Notes: generated by a model from the sequence alone, not told the origin. Shown: positions 37,418 to 49,745, counted from the stretch's first letter. The stretch is 64,000 nucleotides of DNA from Diabrotica undecimpunctata (GCF_040954645.1 NC_092806.1:162870328-162934327); one strand, 5' to 3'. Made by a program: numbers and translations.

Positions 37418-37580
37418 GAGTATTCAAAAACCTGGTCAACTTCGGAGTGCTGTAAAACCCAAAGAAATTAATTGAATTAAATTTGTAGTAAAAATTATGT
37501 GTTGAAAAACCCTCTATAATATTGTTTCGATGTCTTTTTATTGTTAAACGACCAGAAAAAAAGTTAAAATGCCCACAAGA
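37418..37580 (+). repeat. direct repeat unit 1
   Basis: About 165 bp repeated 352 bp downstream at 37770-37940 in the same orientation (shared: gagtattcaa.aacctggtca, ggagtgctgtaaaa, tttgtagtaaaaatta, gaaaaaccct.tataatatt). Confidence 0.75.
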
Positions 37581-37769
37581 AAATTTCTTCAAAAATGTTT
37601 AGTTATTTTTGTTAATTCCTTTTTTATTTTTCATTTTACGATAAAATGAAATAGATATAAAATTGTAGAAAATTTTATTTTCTACAAATAATGTCTAATA
37701 ATTTTTTTTATAGAAATAGTTTACGAGATACAGCGCGAAAACCCTTTGCACCCCTTATTCCAAGACGGC

Positions 37770-37940
37770 GAGTATTCAAGAACCTGGTCAACTTTGGAGT
37801 GCTGTAAAATCCAGAGTAATTATTAAAATTAAACAAATTTGTAGTAAAAATTATTCTTTGAAAAACCCTTTATAATATTTCTCTTATGTCATTTTATTGT
37901 AAAATAACAAAAAAAAGTTATGGGGTCCAAAAAAAAAACT
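37770..37940 (+). repeat. direct repeat unit 2
   Basis: Second copy of the unit at 37418-37580, with small indels; preceded by a conserved-looking lead gcaccccttattccaagacg not present before unit 1. Confidence 0.75.
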
Positions 37941-37979
37941 GTCAAAAAATTATTATTTACCATTTTATGATTAAAAGTG

Positions 37980-38350
37980 ATAATATTACCGTTGTAGATA
38001 ATTACACAATCAAAAAAGCAAAGAGAACTACTTCGTTACGTGTAGTTCTAACTGCAACACCCTATAAAGAACAGTTAGAAATTTAACAAACTTAAAAAAC
38101 AAATACAAATAAACCAAAGCAACAACAAAGGAGAAGAACAGCAACAAGTACATCCACAAGAAAAGGAAAAACAAAAAAAAAACGGATAAAAAAAGCGGTA
38201 TACTACAAATATGACACAGTAAAGACACTTATTGCCAATTTTGTGGAGAAAACTAGAAGTAGATTAGATTAGGTGCAAAACATGTAAGGGATAGGTACGT
38301 ACATGAAACATGTGCCAATAAAACCGATGTTAACTATTATTACTGCGATA
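37980..38350 (+). mobile_element. pogo/Tigger-like transposase C-terminal tail
   Basis: Plus strand. 38005-38075 reads KRTTSLRVVLTATPYKEQLE, which resembles the T-D-T-P-x-K-x-x-L linker of Tigger-like transposases; a Lys/Gln-rich coiled stretch follows (38095-38200). 38228-38340 then reads TYCQFCGEN and VHETCANKTDVNYYYCDN, an arrangement of C-x2-C, H-x2-C and C residues like the degenerate PHD-type zinc finger at the end of these proteins. Several stops and a frame slip in the middle. The catalytic core is absent. Confidence 0.6.
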
Positions 38351-38559
38351 ACCGCCAAAACATAATGTTTTTTAATGGTATAGACGTTAGTCATTTAGCC
38401 AATTGCAATAGATCCTCTAATAAGACAAATACACAATTCTATCCCAAATACAAATTTACCCGACAATTAATAAAAGAAAATACGATCACAAAATATACGG
38501 GGTCATTTATTTCTCCTCTAGGGGTCCATCAAGACATGTTTTTAATATAAATTATATAT

Positions 38560-39510
38560 ATAAATATACAGCTCAACAGGCCCTAGAGGCCTATAACTTG
38601 AAATATTTCCACTGTTTTCCTCCATTTTCTTCTGTCCATGGCCGCAGTTCTCCAGTTTGATATCCCGATTGTTTGTAGGTCTTCCTTACACGCTTCTAGC
38701 CACTTTTTCATGGTCTTCCTCTTCCCTTCTTTCCTTTCCCTCTCAGCAGCTAGTCCTTTGCCCACCTTTCATCTGCCATTCTTGCAAGATGGCCTTACCA
38801 TCTAAGTCTTTTTGTTCTGACGACCTGGTTAATTTCTAGTTTCCCGTACTGATCGCCGATCTCTTCATCTCTTCATTTGTTCATCTCCTCCAAACGTGTT
38901 CATGGTCTTTTACCCTCCCGAATATCTAACTTAAAACACTCCGTTCTCAGATTTTCAGTATGTTTTCTTGATTTTTGTTTATCACCCATGTTTCGCATTT
39001 GTACTGGACCGTGGGTTGGATCACTGTTCGATATAGGCTCAATTTCGCTTCTCTTGAAATCCGCTTCTCAATTTGTTGGCTTTCTTCTCATTTACTTGTT
39101 AGGGTTACTCCTAGATACTCAAACTCTCTCACCTTTTTGAAGCAATACTCTTTACTCTTTGTTGTTGTCTTTATGGTTGTTTGTGGTAGCCTTCAGTTGT
39201 GTGCGTTCATATATATTCTGCCCCATTTTTATATACCTTGTTTTTTGTTTGTTAATAATCAGTCCATACTGTTTAGTCTTTGCTTCAAAAGTTTGAAAAT
39301 CCTCAGGAGTTTCCTTTTTAACTCTTGCCATTAACACTACATCGTCCGCAAAGGCTAGGACCTGGCTTCTGTTGTCATAAATCATACCTTTCGTTCCTAT
39401 TCCACTCTCTCTTATTATTGACTACAGCAAGAAATTAAACAGTATTGTGGAAAGCGGATCTCTCTGTTTTAGTCCTCTTTATACTTCATATTTTGCTATA
39501 AATATAAATT
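38560..39510 (-). mobile_element. RTE-like element: RT palm to ORF end
   Basis: Read downwards from 39510: an out-of-frame motif B region, then 39152-39385 SQVLAFADDVVLMARVKKET (palm F-A-D-D intact) and YGLIINKQKTRYIKMG, then REFEYLGVTLTSK, AKLSLYRTVIQPTVQYKCET (C-terminal domain start), and 38583-38765 EGKRKTMKKWLEACKEDLQT, AMDRRKWRKTVE, ending with a stop near 38580. Relatively well kept: most of the order survives with only a few frame changes. Confidence 0.87.
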
Positions 39511-40495
39511 AAGAATTATTAAAATTTTATTTTATATGTATAGCGTTTTTTCTCGTATTAATTATTTTTGTATTGAAAACCAGTAAAATCTAATTACACA
39601 ACAAACAAAATCAATTTGCATGGCGAAAGTCCAAACTATACATTGAGTTTTCATTTATGTTTTTATGCAATACAACTATTTTCTCCATTCTGGGATGTAA
39701 TATTGATTAGGACAGAAAAGTAGAACATGCAAAAAAATAATATGTTGTTATGGAAAACGTTTAATATACCGTAATTTCTTCTTAAGCGGTCCAAATTACA
39801 CGATATTCCCCTATATATGGTTGGATAAATATTTAATAACGCGTTAGAAAATAAACAAATAATAGCTCCATTTAAGGCATTTTTTACGTTACATTAATAT
39901 TACACATTGTTTTTATAAAAAAACTTTCGTGTATTTTCTTTTCGTGTCGACTCGTCTAAATGAGTTACAGGACATTAGGGTCTTTGTGTACTCACCAAAA
40001 GATAAAATGATATAAATGTATACATAATAGTCGACATATCCGGCTTCCTTTGAAACCGACAAAGGGGGCAGAATATACAAATGTGGTTATTTTCACTTGA
40101 ATATAACGAAGACAAACGCCATCATGATAATTTCCGTTATTTCGACTTTTTTTTTTTAGGATAAATAGTTTTTTTTGACTAGTTTATAATGATGATAAAA
40201 CAGTTTGACAGTCGTAGGAAAGGTATTTGATAAATACACTTTTTGGTGCTTTCTTGTTTATATTATAGAAGGCTATAAATTATGTACTTTAGAAAGTAAC
40301 GTTAAGGGGAATTATTGTTTTATATATGGTCAATGGACTCCCAAACATAAAAAAACCACGAAGCTTTTTTGAAAAATTGGTGAATTCGCCTCTATACACT
40401 AAGGTACATTTACATTTAAGTGAATTTTATGAAATTTTCGCACATATACATCTACCGAAAAGTTGTTTAAAATTAAATTTTCTATCAAAATGTCA
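39511..40495. other. no gene recognised
   Basis: AT-rich; nothing assignable. The open frame starting at 40326 is real coding remnant only in its second half (see 40500-40745). Confidence 0.45.
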
Positions 40496-40499
40496 GCCT

Positions 40500-40745
40500 T
40501 TAAAGTTAAAAATAATTTTTTTTGACATTTATAGGAAGCATATATTGTTACGTCATAAAATGGATCAGTCGCGTTTATTTGTCTGCTATAGAGCAGTAAA
40601 ATGTATTAAACAACTGGTTAAAAAAAATTCTATTGCTAGAATTCCTACAACAATTGCAGAATTTTTAAAGCTGCCTAATACCATAAATTATGTCGGGCAT
40701 AGTTTCAGAAGAACCTCGGTAAGTTTACTTTCTTTACGAATATCT
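40500..40745 (+). mobile_element. Crypton-like tyrosine recombinase, C-terminal catalytic remnant
   Basis: Inside an open frame (40326-40760). From about 40510 the translation reads LKIIFFDIYRKHILLRH, RLFVCYRAVKCIKQLVKKNS, IARIPTTIAEFLKLPNTINY and GHSFRRTSVSLL. The last block, G-H-x-F-R-R-x-S, is the box II H-x-x-R of tyrosine recombinases, and the preceding I-P-x-x-I-A-x-(Y/F)-L-K-L-x-N pattern is the one seen in Crypton-like recombinase domains that are widespread in insect genomes. The first Arg box and the C-terminal Tyr are not visible. In intact relatives the domain cuts and rejoins DNA through a 3'-phosphotyrosine. The first half of the open frame (40326-40500) has no match that I recognise. 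Confidence 0.6.
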
Positions 40746-40799
40746 CTGAAGGGTATATAGAGTATATCTTGCAAAAAAGCAACAAATTTCAGACCAAAT

Positions 40800-42330
40800 T
40801 ATGGAATTCTTCTTCTTCTTAGAGTGCCTGTCCGTTCCGAAAATTGTCGATCATTCTGGCTATGATGACTTTGTTGGTTGCTATACGGAATAGCTGTGTT
40901 GAGGTCTTTCTATATCATGCTCTCAGGTTAGCAAGCCAGGATATTCTTCTTCGTCCTGGGGCCCTTTTCCCTTTAATTTTTCCTTGCAAAATGCATTGGA
41001 GTAGCTCATATCCTTGATTTCTCATTTTAACTCTTAAGTACTGCAGCTTATGGCCCTACACGATGTTGACTAAATTCGCGGTTATTTTCATCCTCCGTAG
41101 TACTTCTTCATTGGTGACTTTGTCTGGCCATGGTATCAGCTCAAACGCCTGAAGATTTGGTAGAGTTTTCGCCTTCAATGTCCACGTTTCTACTCCTTAG
41201 AGAAGCACTCAGTACACTTACATTTAAGGAGCCTTATTTTTTATTCTAGGGTGAGGTCATGGCTCTTGAACACAGAGCTCATAGTTAATAATACATTTTT
41301 TGCCTTTCTGATGATTTAATTTTTTGGGTATTGTCCCACGACTCATTGATTATAGTTCCCAAGTAGTTGCACTATGAGACACGTTCAATTCTCATTTGGT
41401 TTACATACATATTTGCTCCAGCTATGTTTTCCTTGCTGATAATCATTAGCTTGGTTTTGCTGGTGTTTATATCCAGTTCAAATGTTCTACTCGTTTTCGT
41501 TATTTTGTTCATCAAGTTTTGCAGTCCTTCTATGGTATTGGAAAACATTATTGTATCATCCGCATACCGCAGGTTATTGAGCTTAACTCCATTTATTAAG
41601 ATGTCTTCATCAATATCTTTTAGAGCCTCTTCACAAAAATTTACTCCCCTTTAGATTTTGAGCTGATCTGTATTCTCCATATGTTCGGAGCACCGCTGAT
41701 GAATTCCAATACAGGTTAGCTATTATTTTTAGGTCTCTTTCGTCAATCCCGGTCCTCTTCACTACTTTCATCATTTGTTCATGTCCGACTCTATCGAAAG
41801 CCTTATTGTAGTCAAAATCAGGCATGCAAAAACATCACAGGTGACATCTCTACATTTCTGAAACAATACCTGCACGCTAAATAAAGCTTCTCTCGTACCA
41901 ACGGAGTTCACAAATCCTGCACCTAATAGCTTAAGCAGTTCTGCAGGAATTTCATCAAATCCCGGTGCCTTCTTCATTTGTCTGACGCCTGCTGTTATTT
42001 CTTCTGGTAGGATTTCAGGACCTGAATTTTCTTCAATGATGGGTTCTTGTATTATTCTAAGGTCGAGAAAAAGTTTCTCCAAGTATTCTTCCCATACTTT
42101 CTTTTTAGCTTCTTTGGTTATGGCAAGATTGCGTTCACCATCTGTTATTTTTCCGTTGACGCCTTTTTAAAATTTTCTAGCTAATTCCTTAACCTTTTGA
42201 TGGATATTTAAGTTATGATATCGACTTTAATACTCCTCGATTTCTTGACATTGTTCTGTTTTTTGTTTCTCTTTGGCTTCTCTTATCTTTTTTCTGGCGA
42301 TGGTATAATGGCAGTTAAATACGAGTACTT
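40800..42330 (-). mobile_element. RTE-like element with internal deletion in the RT
   Basis: Read downwards from 42330: IARKKIREAKEKQKTEQCQE, then GERNLAITKEAKKKVWEEYL (linker), 41771-42082 LPEEITAGVRQMKKAPGFDE and IPAELLKLL (RT start), then directly GTREALFSVQVLFQKCRD, the region after the fingers, showing loss of roughly 90 residues. 41631-41825 DYNKAFDRVGHEQMMKVV and IANLYWNSSAVL follow; motif B is lost in a frame change; then NLRYADDTIMFSNTIEGLQN (about 41505-41590), FELDINTSKTKLMII and ERVSQCNYLGTIINESWD; the tail to 40800 is scrambled and ends in a C-terminal SERTGTLRRRR-like read. Confidence 0.87.
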
Positions 42331-42339
42331 TCGGGGATA

Positions 42340-44635
42340 CCAAGTGTATAATAAAAGTGTTAGTAAAAAAATTATGAAAACTGCGTTGCCTCTAGCTCTC
42401 ACATCTAGTGCTATTTAAATAACCACTGCTTAAAATTGCACATTTAACATTAATATACACAATTGCCCAACCACAAATTAAACATATGTAGAATAAAATT
42501 ATGAAAATACAGTTATACTGTACGTTCTTGTCAGTTTTAGTTCTCTAATAAGTTTTGTTAGTTGTATAAATAAATTATTTAAAAATAAAAAAATCACTTG
42601 TTATTTGAGGGAGGTGGAAAAATCATATGTATAACATGGGAGTAAAGTGACTTTTCCTCCCTTGAATGACTACAAGTAAACTTCATTCTCGGGAACTACT
42701 ACATTTAGTTATATACAAATGGTTACAAGCGTTACAATTTGACGAACCATATCTTGGTTATCGTTAGTCCTAGAAAATTTTCAATAGGCTATTTTAGGCT
42801 AATTTTCAATAGCTAAGTACAGAAAATAAGCTTTCTTTTTTTTTCAGTCATGCATATAAATAAATATACAAAAAGAGTTATAATGAGAAATTTGAAAAAC
42901 AGCTGCAAAAATCGTTAAAAGTACAAAACTTTAAACAACCTTATATTTCTTTAAATAAGATCTATAACCTTCTACTATGACAATTTTTAAGGTAAGAAAT
43001 TTTTTTCAATTAAACTGTATATACTTAAGACAGTAGAAAAAAGCACTTCGCGGTTTTTTCATATTTGTGGTCATTGACTATATGAAATCCTTTTACCTTG
43101 TAGTTCCTTTCTAAAGTACATAATTAAAAGCATATAAGTACGGAATTCTCTTTTGATGTGGCTTTTGGTTAGTCCACAAAAAAAACCTTTGGTTAGTCCG
43201 TGTTAAAAACACGCTGTTTTTGATTCGTTCAAATTTCTATTTACGAAAACAGTTCTTTAAGTAAAAGCTACTTAAAAAATCAACGACGTTTACTTTTGCA
43301 ATGCTAACAACTCTCGCTTCAAACGGCAACGTTTACAAAGCGAAAACTTGAAGAGTAAGTGGAGTAATGAGAATTGTATCACCCTTGCCGTTCGTGTACA
43401 ACATTAGCCTGAAACATTTTTTACCGGCTACTTATGCAAAGTGGTGTGCCATTATCGTTAAACATACCTTCACCTTAAGCTTGTGTAAGTATGTTAAAAT
43501 GATTTATAATCCGATAAAAAGGGTAAATAGGGTTAAAATTATACCCTCAGGATATGGTCTAGGCGATTAGCCGGTCATTTTAAGTTTTTGGGAAGGGATA
43601 GATCATAGCACAGTTAAATAGCTGTTATTTTTTGGCTTTTGAAATTAATATATAAATTGTGTGATGAGCACTATTTTATTTGAAGGAGAGCGAAAATAAT
43701 TGAGAAAGAGTGTATAAGGAGAGACAAATAAAAAAAATGAAGACAGAGATCCAGATACTAGATAGAGACAGATACAGTATCAGAAAAAGTAATAAAGACA
43801 GATGGAGAGACAGAGAGAGATGATTTATTTATTTATTTATAAAATATCCTAATGCCCTGGTATATAAATTGATTTATAAAAGTATTATTTCCACTTAATT
43901 TTAATCTATAAAATTAATTGTCCCCTAGTATACAGTTTACTATGTTGACTATATATCGACTTTACTAAAATTTACCTCTTCGTATGCTAATGCCGTGGGA
44001 AAATTACATGAGGGACTAAAGAGTAGAGGCATCTCGTTTATTATTAATTGTTTCACACAGTGTCGCAAGGAAGTTTGCACAATAGGTCGAGATTGGAGTT
44101 CCCAAGAAAATGGATCTTAAAATATATCCTACGGCTTCGTGAAAATTTGTCAAAATTTATGAGGTTTCTGCTCCTAGTTATACATCGTAATGTCTCGTAA
44201 ACGAGTTGACACTAACAATAATAGTTATTTATGAAGGAAGGATAAGGTCTTAGACAAACATGGAACATGGGGTAGATGTAGAGAGGGCAACCCGTGAACC
44301 GTTTCACGGCATTGTTTTTATGGCGCAATAAATAGGTCAGACTAATAAAAGTTTATCATTTTGAATTTGGATAATTTAATGGAAGAAGGTTTTATTACTT
44401 TTCTTTTGTGAGGCCGTTTTTTAGTCAGGGTTTTCTTCAAAAATTATTTTATGAGTTCGGTGATTGAACATTTTGTCCTTCGTATTTTAGTACATACTCA
44501 ATATTTCTTATTTGCATCTACATATACCTTATTTTGAATTTAAAATTTTTCTAAAGTTATATTTTTAAATTCATTTAAAATATTTTTTAACCTTGCATCT
44601 CTAGGTTAGATGTATTTGAGATAAAAATAATAATA
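42340..44635. other. no gene recognised; purine-rich tract at 43681-43825
   Basis: AT-rich. At 43681-43825 the plus strand is nearly all purine with repeated agacaga/gagaga phrases, ending in atttatttatttattt. No open frame of interest; the 43367-43570 frame has no recognisable motif. Confidence 0.5.
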
Positions 44636-44639
44636 AAAA

Positions 44640-44880
44640 AACAGTTTAAAGGATGTCAAAAAGAAATGGAGAAAGTCATTTAACAGTTTATTCAATGACG
44701 AACTTGACAGAAAACCAATTGAGTTCATGGAGACAGTAAAAGCAATGGCCATCAAAATAACAAACCAGGAAGGGGTTCACGCACTTAAAAAAAAATAAAG
44801 AAAGAAAGTACCTGGATCAGATGATATTTCTGGGAAAGTGTGGACAGTATTTGGAGAGACAGAAACAAGTTGGCTAATAA
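44640..44880 (+). mobile_element. non-LTR RT fragment (N-terminal fingers)
   Basis: Plus strand 44805-44870 reads KKVPGSDDISGKVWTVFGET then ETSWL, the K-x-P-G-x-D-x-I segment that opens the RT domain of RTE-like elements; the preceding 44640-44800 reads like the linker (SWRQ, ITNQEGVHALKK) in mixed frames. Small and truncated on both sides. Confidence 0.62.
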
Positions 44881-45199
44881 GTTTATTAGATTAGTGACCA
44901 GTAATACTATTGTTGCTTGTTTCATGATCAGCAATTGTGTAAAGAAGTTCTTTTTTTATGAACCGAATATTTCCCGACCTGCGATATCTCCGTTTATTTA
45001 TTTTTTCTGTGTAGCAATTTGAGTTTTTTAGTTCATTTTCATTTAGTTCATTTAGTCCGACAGTGGGATTTTGATTCGAGGATGGAGGGGGCGATATTTT
45101 GTTTATGAGAGGTCTCCATGTAGAAGGTAACCGTATGGCGTCATCTCTTTTATTAAGGCAATTTGGTCTTTTTTATATTTCTATGCCTTCTCGGATAAT

Positions 45200-46345
45200 T
45201 CTTGGTTTATAAAAGCGGATGGGGGCTATGGTTCTGGAGTTTTCAAAATCAATTTTGTAACCTGTCTGAAGATGATGTTGACCGAGAGCTGAAATTGAAT
45301 CGGAATTCTATGAAGATTTGCCGGAAATCTATGAAGATTTTATGGATAGTTCTATTGAATTCCCATCCTTTTTCAAGCAGCTGTCTTAGCGTAAAGATCT
45401 GATCTATGTATAAGTAGGGAAATGCCTCTATAATTAGAGCACTGGGTTTTGTCTCCCTTTTTATGGATGGGGATTATTACACTTTCGTGCCATTAAGTGA
45501 TATTAGTTTGTGAATTTGTCTATGTAGAGTTTCTCCTTCGTACTTAAGGAATTCAGCCAGTATATTGTCAGAGCCTGGAGCTTTTCCGTTCTTCAATTTG
45601 TTAATTGCCTGCAACGTTTGATCTATTTTGGGGTCCTCTACCGGTAGGTCCACCCCAAAATATATATTTTCTCCATGATCTTCCTCTTGATGTATGTTTG
45701 GTAAAGTCTTGAAATATTCTTGCCATGTTTGGAGCAGTTATTTTTCATTTATTATTAATTCATCATTTCTTCTGAGTACATATGCGCATCTAGATCTGAA
45801 GCCTTTTTTTCGTTTGACACTGATTTGTAAAATGCTCGACTATTTGACTGTTGCCTATTTCTTTCCATTTCTTTATATTTCTGTTGTTCGTACTTCCTTT
45901 TTTTCTCTCTAATTATTTTTTTTGTTTCTCAGCATGAAGTTGCATAGTTTTCTTTACTTTCTGCGGTTCCTTGTTGAAGCATAATGTTTCGCTTTATCTG
46001 TCTGTCGTGTAATTTTTCTCGACATTTCTTTATCCAACCATTTCCTTGTCGTCTTCCTACTTTTCCGTATTATTAGTTCTGCTGACTGCGTAATTAATTT
46101 TTGTTCTTACTAGGTGATGGTCTGTATCTCCATCTGCTTCCCTGAGGCTTCTTACATCCAGCACATTACTTCCATGTCTAGCATCGATAATTACGCGGTC
46201 AATTTGGTTCCGCGTGGAGTGGTCATTAGAGACCCAAGTCTGTTTATGAATGTTTTTATGTTGGAACATAGTAGACTTTACAAGCATATTGTTAGCCGAT
46301 GCTAGATCTACGATCCAATATCTATAGCTAGCTCTACGATCCACA
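45200..46345 (-). mobile_element. RTE-like element: endonuclease, linker, RT fingers
   Basis: Read downwards from 46345. 46057-46344 is open: IVDLASANNMLVKSTMFQHK, IHKQTWVSNDHSTRNQIDRV and ADGDTDHHLVRTKI, the second half of an apurinic-type endonuclease (T-D-H-H active-site context). Then RKTTRKWLDKEMSRK (linker), VEDPKIDQTLQAINKLKNGK and APGSDNILAEFLKYEGETLH (RT start), and DQIFTLRQLLEKGWEFNRTI near 45400. Truncated before the palm. The endonuclease part is the best preserved of this type in the window. Confidence 0.87.
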
Positions 46346-47060
46346 AATTAAGGATCCAACAGAAGACGAAAAACCGATTGCAAAAGCCATTCTACCATAT
46401 GTAAAGGGTACAACAGAGAAAATAAAAAAACATAAAATAGAAACGATATTTAATACTGACAGAAAAATCTCAACCATTTTACCATCCGCCAAAAAACAAA
46501 AATATTGTTGGAGTATACGAGATTCCATGTGGGGACTGTGACAAAACGTATATCGGACAGACCAACGGAAGATCAATGTTAGACGAGAAGAACATCGTAA
46601 TGCCATCGAAAGAAAAGAAAAAATCTCGTCCCTTGCTCAACATGTCTCACTCAAACACAGGACATACAATAAACTTGAACCAAACTACGATGTTAGCTAA
46701 CATTGAAATTAAAATAAAACGCGAAATCAGAGAATCAATAGAAATAGAAGATAAATCCCAACAGTCTAAACCAAAGAGATGATGCTCAAAGGCTTCCAAC
46801 AACATGGAAAATGGTATTAAAGAAAAAGTCAAAAGTACATCAGACCACAAGACCGACTAGTAGGACCCTGCCTACCTACACACGGACAGGACCAATCACA
46901 AGAAGCCTCTTGGCTTCTGGTTCGTATGTTTCGTATCAAAACCAAAATTAATCAATGCGGAGTCAAACCCGGAAAACTATAGAAAGCACATATAACTCCC
47001 GCGGAAATTATTTTTAGGAATATGTGGCATAATTGTGGTAGCACAAACTTAATTTTATCA
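46346..47060 (+). mobile_element. Penelope-like element, C-terminus with GIY-YIG endonuclease
   Basis: Plus strand. 46370-46470 reads KPIAKAILPYVKGTTEKIKK then IETIFNTDRKISTIL, the linker between RT and endonuclease in Penelope-like elements. 46497-46590 reads NIVGVYEIPCGDCDKTYIGQ then TNGRSM: G-V-Y at the start and T-Y-I-G after a C-x2-C pair are the two halves of the GIY-YIG nuclease motif with the extra Cys motif of this group. After a frameshift the catalytic region EEHRNAIERKEKISSLAQHV follows (Arg/Glu context), then HRTYNKLEPNYDV, ending near 46860. Intact relatives nick target DNA to prime reverse transcription. The RT part is missing here; the 5' side abuts the minus-strand RTE-like endonuclease at 46345. 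Confidence 0.83.
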
Positions 47061-48185
47061 ATAAATAAGAAAAACAAGGTGTTGCGTGTTAAAATTTATA
47101 TGCCGTTCGAGAAATACAATAACACTATCGCCACTGCCAATTTCGATTTTACATTAAAAAGGCGAGCTACATAATATACAGTTGGTACAATTAGTAATAA
47201 ATCATTCTACGGTGTACATAAAAGTTTTAAAGTACAAAGTGCAATGCGTTTAATGTAGTCACCACAAACATTGATTAATTGTGTGGTACATTAAAGCACG
47301 TTTTATATTTAACACGTGTAGAACAGATGGCTTTTCCATAATATCTATTTCTAAAATATAAATTTTAAGTCGCAAATTTCAAAATATTTGACGAACGATG
47401 ATAGATGATATCGATACATTAAAGAGTAGGTATATTAAGTAATTTTTTTAATTTTAGTATTTCTTGGCATCTCTCATATGTCTTATATTGCAAGTAAAAC
47501 ATCTGTTTAAAAAATAAAAGTATTTAACTTTGTCGTGTAAATCAGATTAAACCACGGGATATTAACATTTATTATTTATTAACACCAATTCATCATCATC
47601 ACGGTACTACAGAAAGAATCTCGACTTTTCTGCTTTATTCTTCTGTGTCTCTTGTTTGAATTTTTCAGTTGGCAACACCGATCTTCTCAGTCTCAGTGTA
47701 TCCCCGTCTATTCACCTCAGCTTTTTTCAGCCTTGTCTTCTTATTCCCACCGTCAGCGCCGTTAAAATCTTGTTGAGCTTGTTCGAGCTACATGTCTTTG
47801 TAGACGGTTTCCTTTAAATATTGTTGTAATATTTTTTCTACCAAACTTATGATTGTAAATATTTTACAGTTTACAGTTATATCTATGCTCCGAATATGTT
47901 GCGTAGTAGCTTTTTTCCAGAAATCGATAGAAAGGATTCGTCTGGTTTACTTAGGGTCCATGTCTCTGATGCGTATGGAGAATTCTAGTAAATTGGTTTT
48001 TATGCGGCTGATCATCAAAAAAGCTCTCTTGCGATGTACAAAATACATCGGTTATTTATTTTTGTATTGTATTTTGTATTTTTGGAGTAATAACTTTGTA
48101 GTAAAAAAGTAAGTATAGCAAAAATATGACATTTTTAAAAATATAGTCGTCATTGTGACTATTTTACGTCATTAAAAACAACTGA
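47061..48185. other. no gene recognised
   Basis: AT-rich, with a GC-richer patch 47600-47830 lacking an identifiable frame. The 47849-48112 open frame shows no motif. Confidence 0.45.
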
Positions 48186-48189
48186 ATGG

Positions 48190-49745
48190 CTAATTTATTT
48201 TTTTCAAACAAGAATCCAGGCAGAAATTCATATCTATATCATTAACATGTTCTCCATGTAAACTTATGGAAAAAATAGTCAACAAAATACTAATGTGGAA
48301 CCTAGAACAAAATTATTAACTTACTATCGAGCAAGTTGGCTTTAGACCATGCAGATCTACAAACGAAAACATTATAGATCTAGAAAACGCTCGAAGTTCA
48401 CGAAGCTTTTAAAAATAATCAAAAATGTATGGCAATTTACTTTAACATAATTAAAACATTTAATACAATATGGAAATCCCGTATATTAACTATCCTAAAA
48501 AAATGGGATATTAAGGAAATATTTTGGCCTAAATAAATAATTCTTTAACTCAAAGAACATTTCAAGTCAAGCGAATGAAGCTATATCCTATCTTAGAGAA
48601 CAAATAAACGGACTCCCACAAGGATCGATTATTAGCCCTACTAAATTTTTATTAGCAATAACCAATATAATAAAAATCATTGCGAAACCTATTCGGGCAA
48701 GACTATATGCTGATGACCTACATCAAATGCAAAAACGTTAATCGTATGGCGTCAATATTACAAGAACATTTAAATAAACTAGTAAATTGGTCCCTAAGCA
48801 CCGATTTTAGGTTTTGCTCTAATAAAACTAAATGTATAATAGTTTCAAAAAGACATATCGAGAAAAACCGAACCTAATCCTTGAAAACCAAAATCTTTTC
48901 TATACAAACAAAATAAAAATTCTAGGAATGAAATTTGATTAATAGTAAAATTGGAAAAGTCGTATCCAGCAGTTAGTTTTATGTCGATATGACCTTAACT
49001 TGTTAAAGTACCTAGCTCACAAAACTTGAAGTGCCGATGATAAAACACTACTTATGTTATACAGATGCTTAATTGGATGCGTTACATGACACCTTCCTAA
49101 GGATTATACTTGGAGCGTACAGAACAACTCCGATAAATAGCATACAAGCTGAAATAGATGAACCCACGCTAGAGCTTCGTAGGCAGCTATTAATCCTTAA
49201 TTACACGTCTAGCATAAATATAAATAAAATAATTCCAATAAATAACATTTTAGACATATCCATGGCTAACGACTCTTTAAAGTTCAATTTCGCATATTCC
49301 CGCATAATGTATTATACAACGAACCTACTTAACTGGAAGCAATTCACACCCTCACATCAATAAAAAACATATCTTCATCTTCGCTCTGGATTATAAAAAT
49401 TCTAACAGTCAATTACCGTCTATTACAATTAAAAAAACATTGCACCAACTCTAATCCTATCATAAAAATCTTCAGAGATTTAATTAACTTCTATTCTGAT
49501 TACACAGTAAACTATACATACGCATGTAAAACTGAAAATGGAGTCGAAGTGGCAATAATTAACGCACAGATTCTCAAACACAGAATTTCAGATACTGCAA
49601 CGATATTAACAGGAAAACTCTATGCAATTTACCAAGCGATACTACACAAAAATGCAAAAGGGATGAACAATATATTAATTGTAAGAGATTCTATGTCATT
49701 ACTACAAAGAATCAGGAAAAAATACATACAGTATATATTATAAAA
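48190..49745 (+). mobile_element. I/Jockey-group element: RT through start of RNase H
   Basis: Plus strand, order preserved with many frame breaks: SPCKLMEKIVNKILMWNLE, EQVGFRPCRSTNENIIDLE (fingers), CMAIYFNIIKTFNTIWKS (motif A region; the usual catalytic Asp after Y-F is Asn here), INGLPQGSIISPTKFLLAI (motif B), ARLYADDLHQMQK (palm Y-A-D-D), NKTKCIIVSKRH, KIKILGMKFD, then 49073-49363 TFLRIILGAYRTTPINSIQA and DEPTLELRRQLLILNYTSSI, and 49520-49740 CKTENGVEVAIINAQILKH and TGKLYAIYQAI, the start of an RNase H domain, where it stops. Longest nearly colinear I/Jockey RT in the window. Confidence 0.87.

Noticed and set aside
43681..43825. Purine-rich agacaga tract as a possible regulatory element
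   Set aside because: No associated gene or motif; most likely degenerate simple-sequence DNA.
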